DNA from: Cydia pomonella
Lineage: Eukaryota; Arthropoda; Insecta; Lepidoptera; Tortricidae
Length of the DNA: 64,000 nt
Direction: 5' to 3'
NCBI RefSeq assembly: GCF_033807575.1
Contig: NC_084711.1
Coordinates: 12,648,001 to 12,712,000, forward strand
The notes below the pieces were generated by a model. It worked only from the letters and a program-made list of their open reading frames with translations. It searched no databases and was not told where the DNA came from. Below are positions 1 to 8,344 of the stretch, piece by piece. Position numbers and translations under genes: made by a program. Position 1 is the first letter of the stretch; every line of letters starts with the position of its first letter.

Positions 1-1248
1 ACCGATAAATAAATAAATTCTTTAAGCTAACTCCTGCTTGCGATGCCTATAATATTAAAATAACATCTTAGTTTGACATTAAGGTAATTCAATGTTAGTA
101 ACTATAAGAGTATTTCGTGACGAAGATGACACGAGGGTCTAATCCTGTTCGAAACGTGCGAGCGCAAACCTACGTCCGACTCCGTCACCGATGACAAACG
201 TGAGACGAAATAGTGATTGCGCGCCAGTCCTTATCTCGCTGCGTCTCCGAGTCGTTGCCCCTACACCGTTACATTGTCATATGTTCATGTCGTATAACGT
301 TCATGTCACCCGTCTTACTACCTATTACGATTATTTATTAACAGTTAATATCAGTTTTGGTGAGCTTAGCGCGTAAAACGGATTGTATTGTTTTTCAGGC
401 TATGAGTCAACCTAAATGACGATCCGCTACAAATTATTGTTTTACTTGTACGTTTAAAGAATGATAAGTTGCGAGTATGACTAAAGCTTTTGTCAATACA
501 CTTGGGTTTTTTTACAAAAACACATTTAAACCGTATAGCGGGAAACTGTTTCGACGCACTGAATAGGACCGCATTAAAACTAAGAAATTAGGCACAATAA
601 GCCCAGTTAGCGATAATCCAAGCTTAACTGTGTCAATGTAACGTTAACGACCAAAAAGTGTCGGTCGATCGCTTATCGCTCGGCTAGGCGACTAGCTGTG
701 TCGAAAATTCTCGGTGGCGACCCACATCGCGCGCTCTGACGAAACCCTGCACGGTACAGCTATGTATTTATTTATGTGCCACTTATTTATATGCCTGCCT
801 GACTCATGAGAGGGCGGTTACGTGCAGAACACGCGAGGCGAGTAATGTGCGCCATTCATACCCTTATAAACAACCCTGCGCAATCTCGGTCGATGCACCT
901 CCAACACCATTAAATATATACCTTTTCGTGAATAAAGTTAGTATTATTAATTATTCGTTAATAAATATAACGCAATGAATAATCGGGGCCACGCGTTTAA
1001 TAATAACCATATTATAAATAGGTTATCAAATACAAGTTTTTCCTGAAGACTGAATACCTACATAACTCGTAACGCATTACCCATATTCAGTCCGTGCAGG
1101 CATCGCCACTAATTGGAACGAGCGCTTTATCAACACAGCCAGCCCACATTGTTTACAGTTAATGAAACTAAATAGGGAGTAAATGACAAATAGTATTATT
1201 TATTATTTTTCTGGAACTCCAAACGAAGTCACCGTGTTAATTAGTCAG

Positions 1249-1261
1249 AGGTCGTTGACAC
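1249..1261. promoter_or_regulatory. IR1-like nuclear receptor site (candidate ecdysone response element)
   Basis: AGGTCG-T-TGACAC is an inverted repeat of receptor half-sites with a 1-bp spacer, the layout bound by EcR/USP. It departs from the ideal palindrome at one position in each half. It lies about 1.3 kb upstream of the E75B start. This is a motif match only. Confidence 0.25.
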
Positions 1262-1419
1262 TTCGATAGTGGTACGTTCGTTCGCTTATTAATTATATAA
1301 TTGGAATGGTGCGACTGTAAACGAGTAATTGGGCCAGCTATGTCATAGTTGTACGGAAACCGCAATATCTGCCTCGGGAGAAGTCCATGCTGGCGGGAAG
1401 GTTTTGTTTTCGCGGAAGG

Positions 1420-1432
1420 AGGTCAACGACCG
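1420..1432. promoter_or_regulatory. IR1-like nuclear receptor site (candidate ecdysone response element)
   Basis: AGGTCA-A-CGACCG has a perfect left half-site, a 1-bp spacer and an imperfect right half-site. It sits in the GC-rich island at 1360-1650, about 1.1 kb upstream of the E75B start. This is a motif match only. Confidence 0.25.
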
Positions 1433-1865
1433 CGCGGTCGGTCAGTGCCCGCGCTGCGACCAATTATGGGCCACTCGCACAGCGCACAATGGATCGATGG
1501 CAGCGCGAAATTGGGCCACCGCTCGCCGCCCGCGCCCCGACCCCCGGCCGCGCAGCCTCCGCCCGCGACTCGACACCGTACCACTCTTTGTCCTGCCTCT
1601 CCAGCAAATTACTTCGACGCGAGCTCAAGAGGCTCTACTCTAATTATTAGTTCTACTCTAGCCGACTTGAGTAGTACATTTGGCGGTTAACACAGCAATT
1701 ATAGGTACTTGCATTGAATATAAGATGCCTCATGCAGGCTTTTTATAAACAACACTTAGGTGCATGGTAACTCTAACTCGACTCGACGACGAGGAAAATT
1801 GTTAATTAGCAAATAGAACGTGTGCAATTTTAAACGAATAACACATAAGGATTATATTATAAAAG

Positions 1866-1873
1866 TGACGTCA
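1866..1873. promoter_or_regulatory. CRE palindrome TGACGTCA
   Basis: A perfect 8-bp cAMP-response-element palindrome (CREB/ATF family site) upstream of the E75B promoter island. A second perfect copy lies at 2094-2101. Confidence 0.4.
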
Positions 1874-2039
1874 TTTATTTTGCTAACCAATCATTTCTTT
1901 ACGATGCTTTGTGTAACGTCAGCCTCTCGTAGTAGAGTAGGATGTAGTGGGTAAATATTATGATAGTGGAATAGTAGCATTCCGCTGGCAATTGTAATCA
2001 GTACAATAGATATTTACTAGTGGCGATCTAATTGGCTAA

Positions 2040-2530
2040 TTTCAGCCCCTAAGAGGGAGCGCGCGCGCATTGAGGTAGGCCGTGACGTGTTAGTGACGTC
2101 AGCGGGCGCGATTCGGTCGTCGACCCGCGCCCTAGCTCCAGGGCGAGGGCGGCGCGGAGGGAGCGGGGCGACGTTGTGCAATCGAGCGGTCGTCGACCCG
2201 GGGTGAACGGCCGCGCGCCGCGACGCCGCCGGGATGCGCCCGGCCTATATCCGGCGCACCGGTGCAGCGGCAGCGGCGCATTCTAGAGCGGCGTGGACCG
2301 TTAGGAGCGCGGCGCGCGGGGGCCGGGGGCACTCTCACTTTCTCGGGTGGGTCGGCGGCCGGCAACTAGGTCGCGGCTCGCTAACTGTGCGCCGCGCGCC
2401 GCAGCGCCCGCACAGTTCGCAGTCGACCGTCGCCCGTGTCGGTGCAGTCACTCTGCGTCATACCAAGACTCGGTCACGCGTACGCGAAGCTAGAGCGTGT
2501 GGTTGTGGTTGTGGCTGTGTGTGCCAGTGA
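2040..2530 (+). promoter_or_regulatory. GC-rich promoter and 5' leader of the E75B-type transcript
   Basis: The sequence becomes strongly GC-rich here, directly upstream of the E75B start codon, and contains a perfect CRE at 2094-2101 with a related TGACGTG at 2083-2089. A weak TATA-like TATAT lies at 2246-2250, with an initiator-like GCATTC around 2278-2283, but I cannot fix the transcription start. A stop codon in the E75B frame lies immediately before the ATG (2528-2530), so the region just upstream is untranslated leader. Confidence 0.5.
2094..2101. promoter_or_regulatory. CRE palindrome TGACGTCA in the E75B promoter island
   Basis: Perfect palindrome at the upstream edge of the E75B GC-rich leader, about 430 bp before the start codon. 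Confidence 0.4.
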
Positions 2531-2834
2531 ATGGTGTGTGGCATGTCGTGCGAGACCGCTGGCGAGCTGCGCGAGCGGCACTCCGTGCTAGTGAGCATGC
2601 TGGAGGCGCGCCGTGAGTCCTCGGACTCGGGCTGCTCCAGCGACGGCTCCGACCTCGAGCCAGACTCTAACTGCCGCTGTGATCCCCAGGGTTTCTTCAG
2701 GCGGTCCATCCAACAGAAGATCCAGTACCGACCCTGTACGAAAAACCAGCAGTGCTCCATCCTTAGAATCAACAGAAATCGGTGTCAATATTGCCGGTTG
2801 AAAAAATGCATCGCAGTGGGCATGAGCAGAGATG
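2531..2834 (+). CDS. E75: E75B first exon: B-specific N-terminus plus second zinc finger
   Basis: The start MVCGMSCETAG is preceded directly by an in-frame TGA (2528-2530), which fixes the ATG. The first 53 codons are Ser/Glu/Asp-rich and isoform specific. From 2690 the sequence reads GFFRRSIQQ and the full second zinc finger, with cysteines spaced C-x5-C-x9-C-x2-C, ending MSRD. A pyrimidine-containing AG acceptor sits at 2688-2689 exactly at the GFFRRS boundary. This must be where A/C transcripts splice in the first finger (CEGCK), so the exon is composite. The donor GTGAGT starts at 2835, leaving one extra base (phase 1). The protein made from this exon lacks the first finger, as known for E75B, so it should not bind DNA alone in the usual way. 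Confidence 0.92.
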
Positions 2835-5800
2835 GTGAGTTAAATTTTTAATTTCGATTAACACATTTTTTGCGAGTATGATAAAAAGGTACTAAAATCG
2901 CCTGAAGTATTCTCCACTGTTTAAATATCGGCTGATATATAAACTCTTGATGCAAAATTCTTAATTCTGCCAAAAATAGTAAAATCTACCATTTTAAGTG
3001 TTGTATTTTTATCAAAATTATCATATCTACTTGCAAAAAATGCCAGAAACTTTGCTAAAAATGCTAAAAACTTGTAACAATTATGACTTTTATTAAGCAT
3101 ATCTTATTTGTACCTACGCGTAATTCTGAGTATTTTTTTTTTTGCATATTTTACAATTTTTTTTCAATCCTAATTTTGTTACCCAAAAATTAGGTCATGT
3201 TAATTAGAAACGAGTGCGTAAATGACGCAACATTAGTAATGTGACGAGGCGCGACGTAGGCGGCATAGCATACGTGCAATGTGCATCCATTAGCACGTAC
3301 AGGAAAATCCGCCCGCGCCAAGAGGCCTGCTCGGCGCGAGCTTCTGCGAGAATTGAGATCCTATTTCGCGGAGTGGGGTCAGCGGAGGGGGGGTGTGCGT
3401 GCGGTGGGGGTCGGGTTATGCAAGCGCGGGTGAGCGCACGCTAACCGGGTCGACAAACTCGCCCAGCGCCACAGGCTTGCGACACGGGCCCGTCTCCGAC
3501 CGGTGAAAGCGGAGAAAGGCGCATTTCGTAAGCGTGAGAGGGAAATTTATGTTTTCACTTTCGTAATGCAGTTCGTTGCCCTCGCGTTTCTCTACGCACA
3601 TAACACGTAATAGGTGCAAGTAGTTCTGTGATGTCAACAATTGATAGAGAGGATGCAACTAATCGTAGGAGACTTAATTGCAATATATATTGGCCACGAC
3701 ATCTATAGCAGTTGATTAATAAGAACCTTTGTACGCAGGTTATTCCAAAATCGTGCTCATCGACTCTGGACATAATCATTAATAACAATAGTCCCTTGAA
3801 ATACTTCACATAGGTAGATATTAAAATGACATTCTTATTCGTAAAGTAAACAAAAACAAATAAAATAAAAAACCGACATTTGTATATTCACCTACAAATT
3901 AAATTACATAGGTAGTACTCATCATTAAAATAAAATTTATCATATTTTTATAGTAATAACTACAGATATAAACGTTTATCTGACATAAATAAAAACAAAA
4001 AAAATTGCGAAATTACATTACAGATATATTTTACACCCAGTGGTTAGTTCTGCTACTCACCAACAGATGGCGCGCATCGGCGCGACTAGCGCTCCATTGA
4101 AATGCGGTCGTTTATTGAACTAAACCTTCGCAAAGGCAAACTACAATTGAATTGAATGCAATGACAATAAACTATTACAAAGAACATTATTATCACGAAT
4201 TATAGGTAATTTAGAGTACTTTAAAGTATAAGATTGAAAAAAAAAAACATACGATTAATATGCAATCTCTAACATTTCTACTTATTCAGTGTTAGAGGTA
4301 TTTTTTACCTTCTTAATTTATCAGAATTACTGAAGGAAATGTTGACCTCTTTATATTGATATTATAATAATACAAGGATACGTGCATCCTATCCTTGAAT
4401 ATAGAATACAATGTAGCTAATCAGTGTCAACAAAAGCTAGAAGTCCTTTAACATCATCAAACTGAACTAGCCGTAAAGACAACACGGACGTAGAGCGTAA
4501 TCTCGGGGAAACCGGAAATTAGTTTTGGAAAATTCTCACGTCGTTATATCGGCAAGGTTCAAGTGGAGCGCGGGGCGGGGGTCGGGAGGGGTGGAGCGGG
4601 GGCAGGGGCCTGCGCGGAGTTTATTGACGGCGCCCCCCTCGCGCGCCGCCCGCTCAAGTTCAAGGTTGGAGCGGCGCGCGCCGTCGCGCAGTGCGAGGGA
4701 GTCCGGCCCGCGCATCGGTCGTCAGCCCTAACACCGCTATGCCATACGCTCACTCGGCCACGAGATCGCGAGCCAACAACAACGGATTACAGTGCTTGTG
4801 AATTCCAACTCTACTTGTGCTATGTGACACTATCTAGTGATTTAAATTATTTTAATTAGTGACGTAAAGTTACCTGCTTATAGTTATCTGTGGCTTCGGC
4901 TGTGAATTAGTTTAGTGAAAGAAACTGTAATGGTCTTAGACATGGGAGAAGACCTGCCAATCCTGAAGGGAATCCTGAATGGAGTTGTTAAATATCACAA
5001 TGCTCGTACGTATTTTTTTATGAGCTTTATAATAAAACACACTCAAACACTTTAAAATAATATTAATGAATTTTAAGTAACTTAAAAAAATGCTAAATTA
5101 TAAATTAAAGAATTGGTAGTAAGCCTAAACGTGCTACGAACTAGTGCTACGACGCGTACCCGCGTACCGACGCGTACCCGCGTACCGACGCGTACTACGT
5201 AATATTTTAAACGCACCTTTAGGAGATTTAAATATTATTTTGAATTATGCATTGTTTACAAGAGTATTTAAATATTTATACAACGTGATACGAATATCAG
5301 ACATGCATGTTTGGTAATTCTCTATGAAATATTTACGTATTATATACTCGATAACATTATGTATCAAAAGTAAACGCGATCATGAAAATTAATGATTATA
5401 ATTTCGTTACATCTTCGAAATAAATAACAATGTCAACATTTATTGTTTGATGGGTTTAAAAATATTTTTTGTTGGATTAAAAACTACTTAAACTTCTATG
5501 CATCACTCGAGAAAATGGAGTAACTATACTGATACATAAAAACACATACTTCAAACAACATACATAAGTTATGTTGACCTTATGGGGAGTTCAATATTAG
5601 AACGATACGCATAAAGAGATAAACGAAACAGATCGGAGCATCGCGAACAATAGGTTCGTGCATCTGGTGCGGCCCACTTCGCGCAGCGAAAGTTCGGAGA
5701 AATGGCGAGAGGGCGCTCTCCGCTTTCGTTTTCAATCGTGAGCGCGCAAACACTTTCACCGGCGCCCGCGCACGAACGCTGTAAGCGGCGCGCCGCCGGC

Positions 5801-8025
5801 GGTCGCATACAGCCTTTCATACCGCGCCGCCCTCCAGCCTAGCGCGAGAAAGTCGTAACACTTTTTAACGTGACCTCGCGGTTTGCGCTTTGTCACTCGT
5901 CATTCAAACTAGTTCACCGAATCGCTGCATATCCGGTAGGCCCCGCGGATTTTAAAAAGCCTCACCAGACAATAGTCCGGCGGGACGGGCGATGAACTCT
6001 ACCCTCGCGTCAGCTGCGCGTGCACATGGCTCGGGCGCTTGCCTCGCGACAGCTGCACCCCACAGTATGTTTAGCCGCGACCTTGCACAACAATCCCGTT
6101 CTTAGCTACGCACTCGTTTCATTTTAACGACTTAATTTTATAGTGGAGCATGTGTTGAACTTTGTTTCTTTTTGTTGCAGCCGTGCGATTCGGTCGCGTG
6201 CCAAAGCGCGAGAAGGCGCGAATCCTGGCCGCGATGCAGCAGTCGTCGTCGTCGCGCGCGCACGAGCAGGCCGCGGCCGCGGAGCTAGACGACGCTCCGC
6301 GGCTGCTGGCGCGGGTAGTGCGCGCACACCTCGACACCTGCGAGTTCACCAGAGATCGTGTCGCAGCCATGCGAGCACGCGCACGCGATTGTCCCACCTA
6401 TTCACAACCAACTCTGGTAAGCATCTTGATATCGTGAAACTTTATATCACATGTCACGAAATTTCAATAAAGAAAACTTGACAATTTATAAACAATATCT
6501 AATAATCTTTTTCTGTTTGTCGTAGGCGTGTCCACTAAACCCGGCGCCAGAGTTGCAATCTGAGAAAGAATTCTCTCAGCGATTCGCCCACGTGATCCGT
6601 GGCGTGATCGACTTCGCCGGCCTCATCCCCGGCTTCCAGCTGCTCACACAAGATGACAAGTTCACGCTGCTCAAGAGTGGACTCTTTGACGCACTTTTCG
6701 TGCGCCTCATCTGCATGTTCGATGCTCCACTCAACAGCATCATCTGCCTCAACGGCCAGCTTATGAAGCGAGACTCTATTCAGAGCGGTGCCAACGCTCG
6801 GTTCCTTGTTGACTCAACATTCAAGTTTGCTGAGCGCATGAATTCCATGAACCTAACAGACGCCGAAATCGGCCTCTTCTGCGCCATAGTCCTTATCACG
6901 CCTGACCGACCGGGCCTACGGAACATTGAACTCGTCGAGCGAATGCACTCGCGCTTGAAGTCGTGCCTGCAGACAGTGATCGCTCAGAACAGACCCGACA
7001 GGCCCGGTTTCCTACGGGAGTTAATGGACACTCTTCCTGACTTACGGACGCTCAGCACACTCCATACAGAGAAACTGGTCGTATTCAGGACAGAGCACAA
7101 AGAACTTTTGAGACAACAAATGTGGGGTGATGAAGAAGGTTGCCCATGGGCGGATTCCGGGGCGGATGACTCTGCTCGAAGCCCATTAGGATCAGTATCC
7201 AGCAGCGAATCCGGTGAAGCGCTCGGTGATTGCGGAACTCCCCTGCTCGCCGCCACACTGGCTGGCAGACGGCGGCTCGACTCACGAGGCTCCGTGGACG
7301 AGGAAGCCCTTGGCGTGGCGCACTTAGCGCACAATGGTCTCACGGTCACGCCAGTGCGCCCCCCTCCGCGCTACCGCAAGCTAGACTCGCCCACAGATTC
7401 CGGCATCGAGTCCGGTAATGAGAAACATGAGCGCATCGTCGGGCCCGGATCGGGCTGCTCCAGCCCACGCTCGTCACTCGAAGAGCACTCTGAAGACAGG
7501 CGGCCACTCGCCGCGGATGACATGCCCGTGCTAAAGCGTGTCCTCCAGGCGCCGCCCCTATATGACGCCTCCTCTCTAATGGACGAGGCCTACAAGCCCC
7601 ACAAAAAGTTCCGAGCGATGCGCCGCGACACCGGCGAGGCGGAGGCGCGGCCGATGCGGCCGACGCCGTCGCCGCAGCCCGCGCAGTGCCCGCACCCGGG
7701 CAGCCCGGCGCACCCCGCGCACTCGCCCCGACCGCTGCGGGCATCGCTCTCGTCTACGCACTCTGTGCTGGCAAAGAGCCTGATGGAGGGCCCGCGCATG
7801 ACGCCCGAGCAGCTGAAGCGCACCGACATCATCCAGCAGTACATGCGCCGCGGTGAGGCTGCGGCCGAGAGCCTACTGGCCTGCTACCGCGGCGGCTCGC
7901 CCGCGCCCGTCCCCGCGCAGCTCGCGCTGCAGGTGGATGTCGGCGACGCGCCGCAGCCCCTCAACCTCTCCAAGAAGTCACCATCGCCGCCGCGTGCATT
8001 CATGCCCCCCATGCTGGAGGCGTGA
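2531..8025 (+). CDS. E75: Ecdysone-induced nuclear receptor E75 (gene span; B isoform joins 2531-2834, 6181-6416, 6526-8025)
   Basis: E75 is the insect counterpart of vertebrate Rev-erb (NR1D group). It is an early ecdysone-response nuclear receptor that binds heme and acts mainly as a transcriptional repressor. The three B exons join in frame to 2040 nt, 679 aa. In order: B-specific N-terminus (1-53), second zinc finger (about 54-101), hinge/T-box region FGRVPKREKARILAAM (from about 104), ligand-binding domain (about 190-370), long proline/serine-rich F domain, and the terminus PMLEA. All junctions have GT-AG ends and matching phase. Two candidate heme ligands, Cys182 and His360, are present. 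A D-type first exon (4930-5005) joins the same acceptor. The first-finger exon of other isoforms is outside the window. Identification is very secure; isoform letters follow known insect usage. Confidence 0.95.
2690..2834 (+). other. E75: Common second-zinc-finger exon as used by E75A/C transcripts
   Basis: This is the sub-part of the B exon that begins just after the AG at 2688-2689 and encodes GFFRRS through MSRD. In nuclear receptors the splice between the two fingers commonly falls at this point, and the reading frame is already phase 0 here. Use as an internal exon is inferred, because its upstream partner is outside the window. Confidence 0.7.
2835..4558. other. E75 intron between B exon and D exon
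   Basis: Mostly AT-rich with no coding exon recognised. A GC-rich patch at about 3240-3510 has overlapping open frames on both strands but no recognisable protein. A CTCF-like motif CAGATGGCGC lies at 4064-4073. Confidence 0.6.
4559..4929 (+). promoter_or_regulatory. GC-rich promoter and 5' leader of the E75D-type transcript
   Basis: A GC-rich block (4559-4730) followed by an AT-richer leader runs to the D-type start codon at 4930. An in-frame stop at 4903-4905 shows that the sequence immediately before the ATG is untranslated. Monomer-like receptor motifs (CAAGGTTCA near 4552, TTCAAGGTT near 4658) are present. The transcription start cannot be placed by eye. The promoter assignment rests on the isolated GC island just upstream of an isoform-specific first exon. 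Confidence 0.45.
4930..5005 (+). CDS. E75: E75D first exon: short N-terminus without zinc fingers
   Basis: The exon encodes 25 residues, MVLDMGEDLPILKGILNG followed by VVKYHNA, plus one base, and ends at the donor GTACGT (5006). Joining the leftover C to the CC that opens the common exon gives Pro, so the product reads KYHNAP-VRFGRVPKREK. This matches the N-terminus I remember for insect E75D, an isoform without either zinc finger. A second in-frame ATG (4942) gives the shorter MGEDLP start; the first ATG gives a 603-aa protein, the second 599 aa. An in-frame stop lies 27 nt upstream (4903-4905). The product would act by protein-protein contact and heme sensing, not direct DNA binding. Confidence 0.88.
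5006..6180. other. E75 intron between D exon and common exon
   Basis: AT-rich at first, with a short 18-bp tandem repeat (5151-5195), then a GC-rich island (about 5620-6110) not explained by the known exons. It ends in a pyrimidine-rich tract and the acceptor TTGCAG (to 6180). The island contains a GTGACCTC receptor half-site near 5870 and a short ORF from 5992 that could splice in frame (see findings). Confidence 0.65.
5151..5195. repeat. Tandem repeat, 18-bp unit, 2.5 copies
   Basis: The unit GACGCGTACCCGCGTACC occurs at 5151-5168 and 5169-5186, with a half copy at 5187-5195. It is CpG-rich, contains MluI-like ACGCGT words, and lies about 150 bp after the E75D donor site in an otherwise AT-rich intron. 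Confidence 0.85.
6181..6416 (+). CDS. E75: E75 common exon: hinge and start of ligand-binding region
   Basis: The acceptor TTGCAG ends at 6180 and the donor GTAAGC starts at 6417. The exon opens with CC, completing the split codon from either first exon (Ala in B, Pro in D), then encodes VRFGRVPKREKARILAAM, the post-finger T-box region and the E75/Rev-erb signature. A Ser-run, Ala-rich segment follows and then an RARDCPTYSQPTL end. It contributes 236 nt and ends in phase 0. Confidence 0.93.
6417..6525. other. Short phase-0 E75 intron (109 bp)
   Basis: GTAAGC donor, AT-rich body, and a TTTTTCTGTTTG pyrimidine tract before the TAG acceptor. The codon before it is CTG and the codon after is GCG, so the frame is uninterrupted. 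Confidence 0.9.
6526..8025 (+). CDS. E75: E75 terminal exon: ligand-binding domain and F domain
   Basis: It starts after the acceptor CGTAG (6525) with ACPLNPAPEL and runs 499 codons to TGA at 8023-8025. The ligand-binding domain includes the receptor signature FAGLIPGF..LLTQDDKFTLLKSG and extends to RTEHKELLRQQMWG. Cys at 6529-6531 and His at 7063-7065 (TLHTEKL) align, from memory, with the two heme ligands of Rev-erb-beta. The F domain is long, rich in Ser, Pro, Gly and Ala, and GC-rich at third positions. It ends with PLNLSKK (from 7957), a CtBP-type motif, and PMLEA. TTG at 6553 is not a start: the frame continues upstream to the acceptor. Confidence 0.95.
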   Translation, partial: ACPLNPAPELQSEKEFSQRFAHVIRGVIDFAGLIPGFQLLTQDDKFTLLKSGLFDALFVRLICMFDAPLNSIICLNGQLMKRDSIQSGANARFLVDSTFKFAERMNSMNLTDAEIGLFCAIVLITPDRPGLRNIELVERMHSRLKSCLQTVIAQNRPDRPGFLRELMDTLPDLRTLSTLHTEKLVVFRTEHKELLRQQMWGDEEGCPWADSGADDSARSPLGSVSSSESGEALGDCGTPLLAATLAGRRRLDSRGSVDEEALGVAHLAHNGLTVTPVRPPPRYRKLDSPTDSGIESGNEKHERIVGPGSGCSSPRSSLEEHSEDRRPLAADDMPVLKRVLQAPPLYDASSLMDEAYKPHKKFRAMRRDTGEAEARPMRPTPSPQPAQCPHPGSPAHPAHSPRPLRASLSSTHSVLAKSLMEGPRMTPEQLKRTDIIQQYMRRGEAAAESLLACYRGGSPAPVPAQLALQVDVGDAPQPLNLSKKSPSPPRAFMPPMLEA

Positions 8026-8344
8026 GGCCGGCCCGCGGAGCCTCTTGTCTCCGCCACCCCACCCCGACCTACTTTAAATTAAATCAACTAGTATAATAAA
8101 CGTTCGCAGATCGTGTTAATATATTATATGTGATAATTCGTTTAGGACGCGTGCGTGCGTGGCCGGCGCCGGACGAGGAGAGTGCAAACAGACTGAAATA
8201 TAATTTAAGACTATATAAGTATAATTTATATGCAATGGAGCGCCGGTCGCGGTGTGTTTGTGTGTGTATGTATCTATGTGCGTATGAGAGCGTGCTCAGT
8301 CATTTGTTTGTTAATATAATGACAGGTTGTCGAATTAAAATAAA
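8026..8344 (+). other. E75 3' untranslated region with candidate poly(A) signals
   Basis: After the stop the DNA drops from GC-rich to AT-rich. AATAAA hexamers occur at 8095-8100 and 8339-8344 (the latter overlapping ATTAAA at 8334-8339), with a TG-rich stretch at about 8249-8285 between them that could act as a downstream element for the first signal. Which site is used cannot be decided here; longer 3' ends are possible. Confidence 0.6.

Larger units (their letters stand above)
1..2039. other. Intron of long E75 isoforms / upstream flank, no coding exon seen
   Basis: No exon is recognised here. I looked for the first zinc finger of a nuclear receptor (C-x2-C ... CEGCK followed by a donor) and found none, so that exon of the A/C isoforms must lie upstream of the window. 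The DNA is AT-rich apart from a GC-rich island at about 1360-1650, whose overlapping open frames look like composition effects. Two imperfect nuclear-receptor palindromes (1249-1261 and 1420-1432) and a perfect CRE (1866-1873) are listed separately. That this is intron is inferred from known insect E75 gene structure. Confidence 0.5.

Noticed and set aside
1329..1690. Three overlapping open frames in a GC-rich island (up to 113 aa)
   Set aside because: All three frames are open together, Arg/Pro/Ala-rich, with no domain and no good splice context. GC-rich composition explains them.
2132..2772. Antisense and alternate-frame ORFs over the E75B leader and first exon
   Set aside because: They shadow the GC-rich leader and the real E75B frame. 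No recognisable protein.
3241..3658. ORFs in the GC-rich patch of the B-D intron
   Set aside because: Short, overlapping on both strands, no domain.
6984..7844. Long antisense ORFs over the E75 ligand-binding and F-domain exon
   Set aside because: Caused by GC-rich codon use of the true + strand gene.
6553..8025. Reading the E75 terminal exon as a stand-alone gene starting at TTG 6553
   Set aside because: The frame is open to the splice acceptor at 6525 and continues the hinge exon in phase; no start is needed there.
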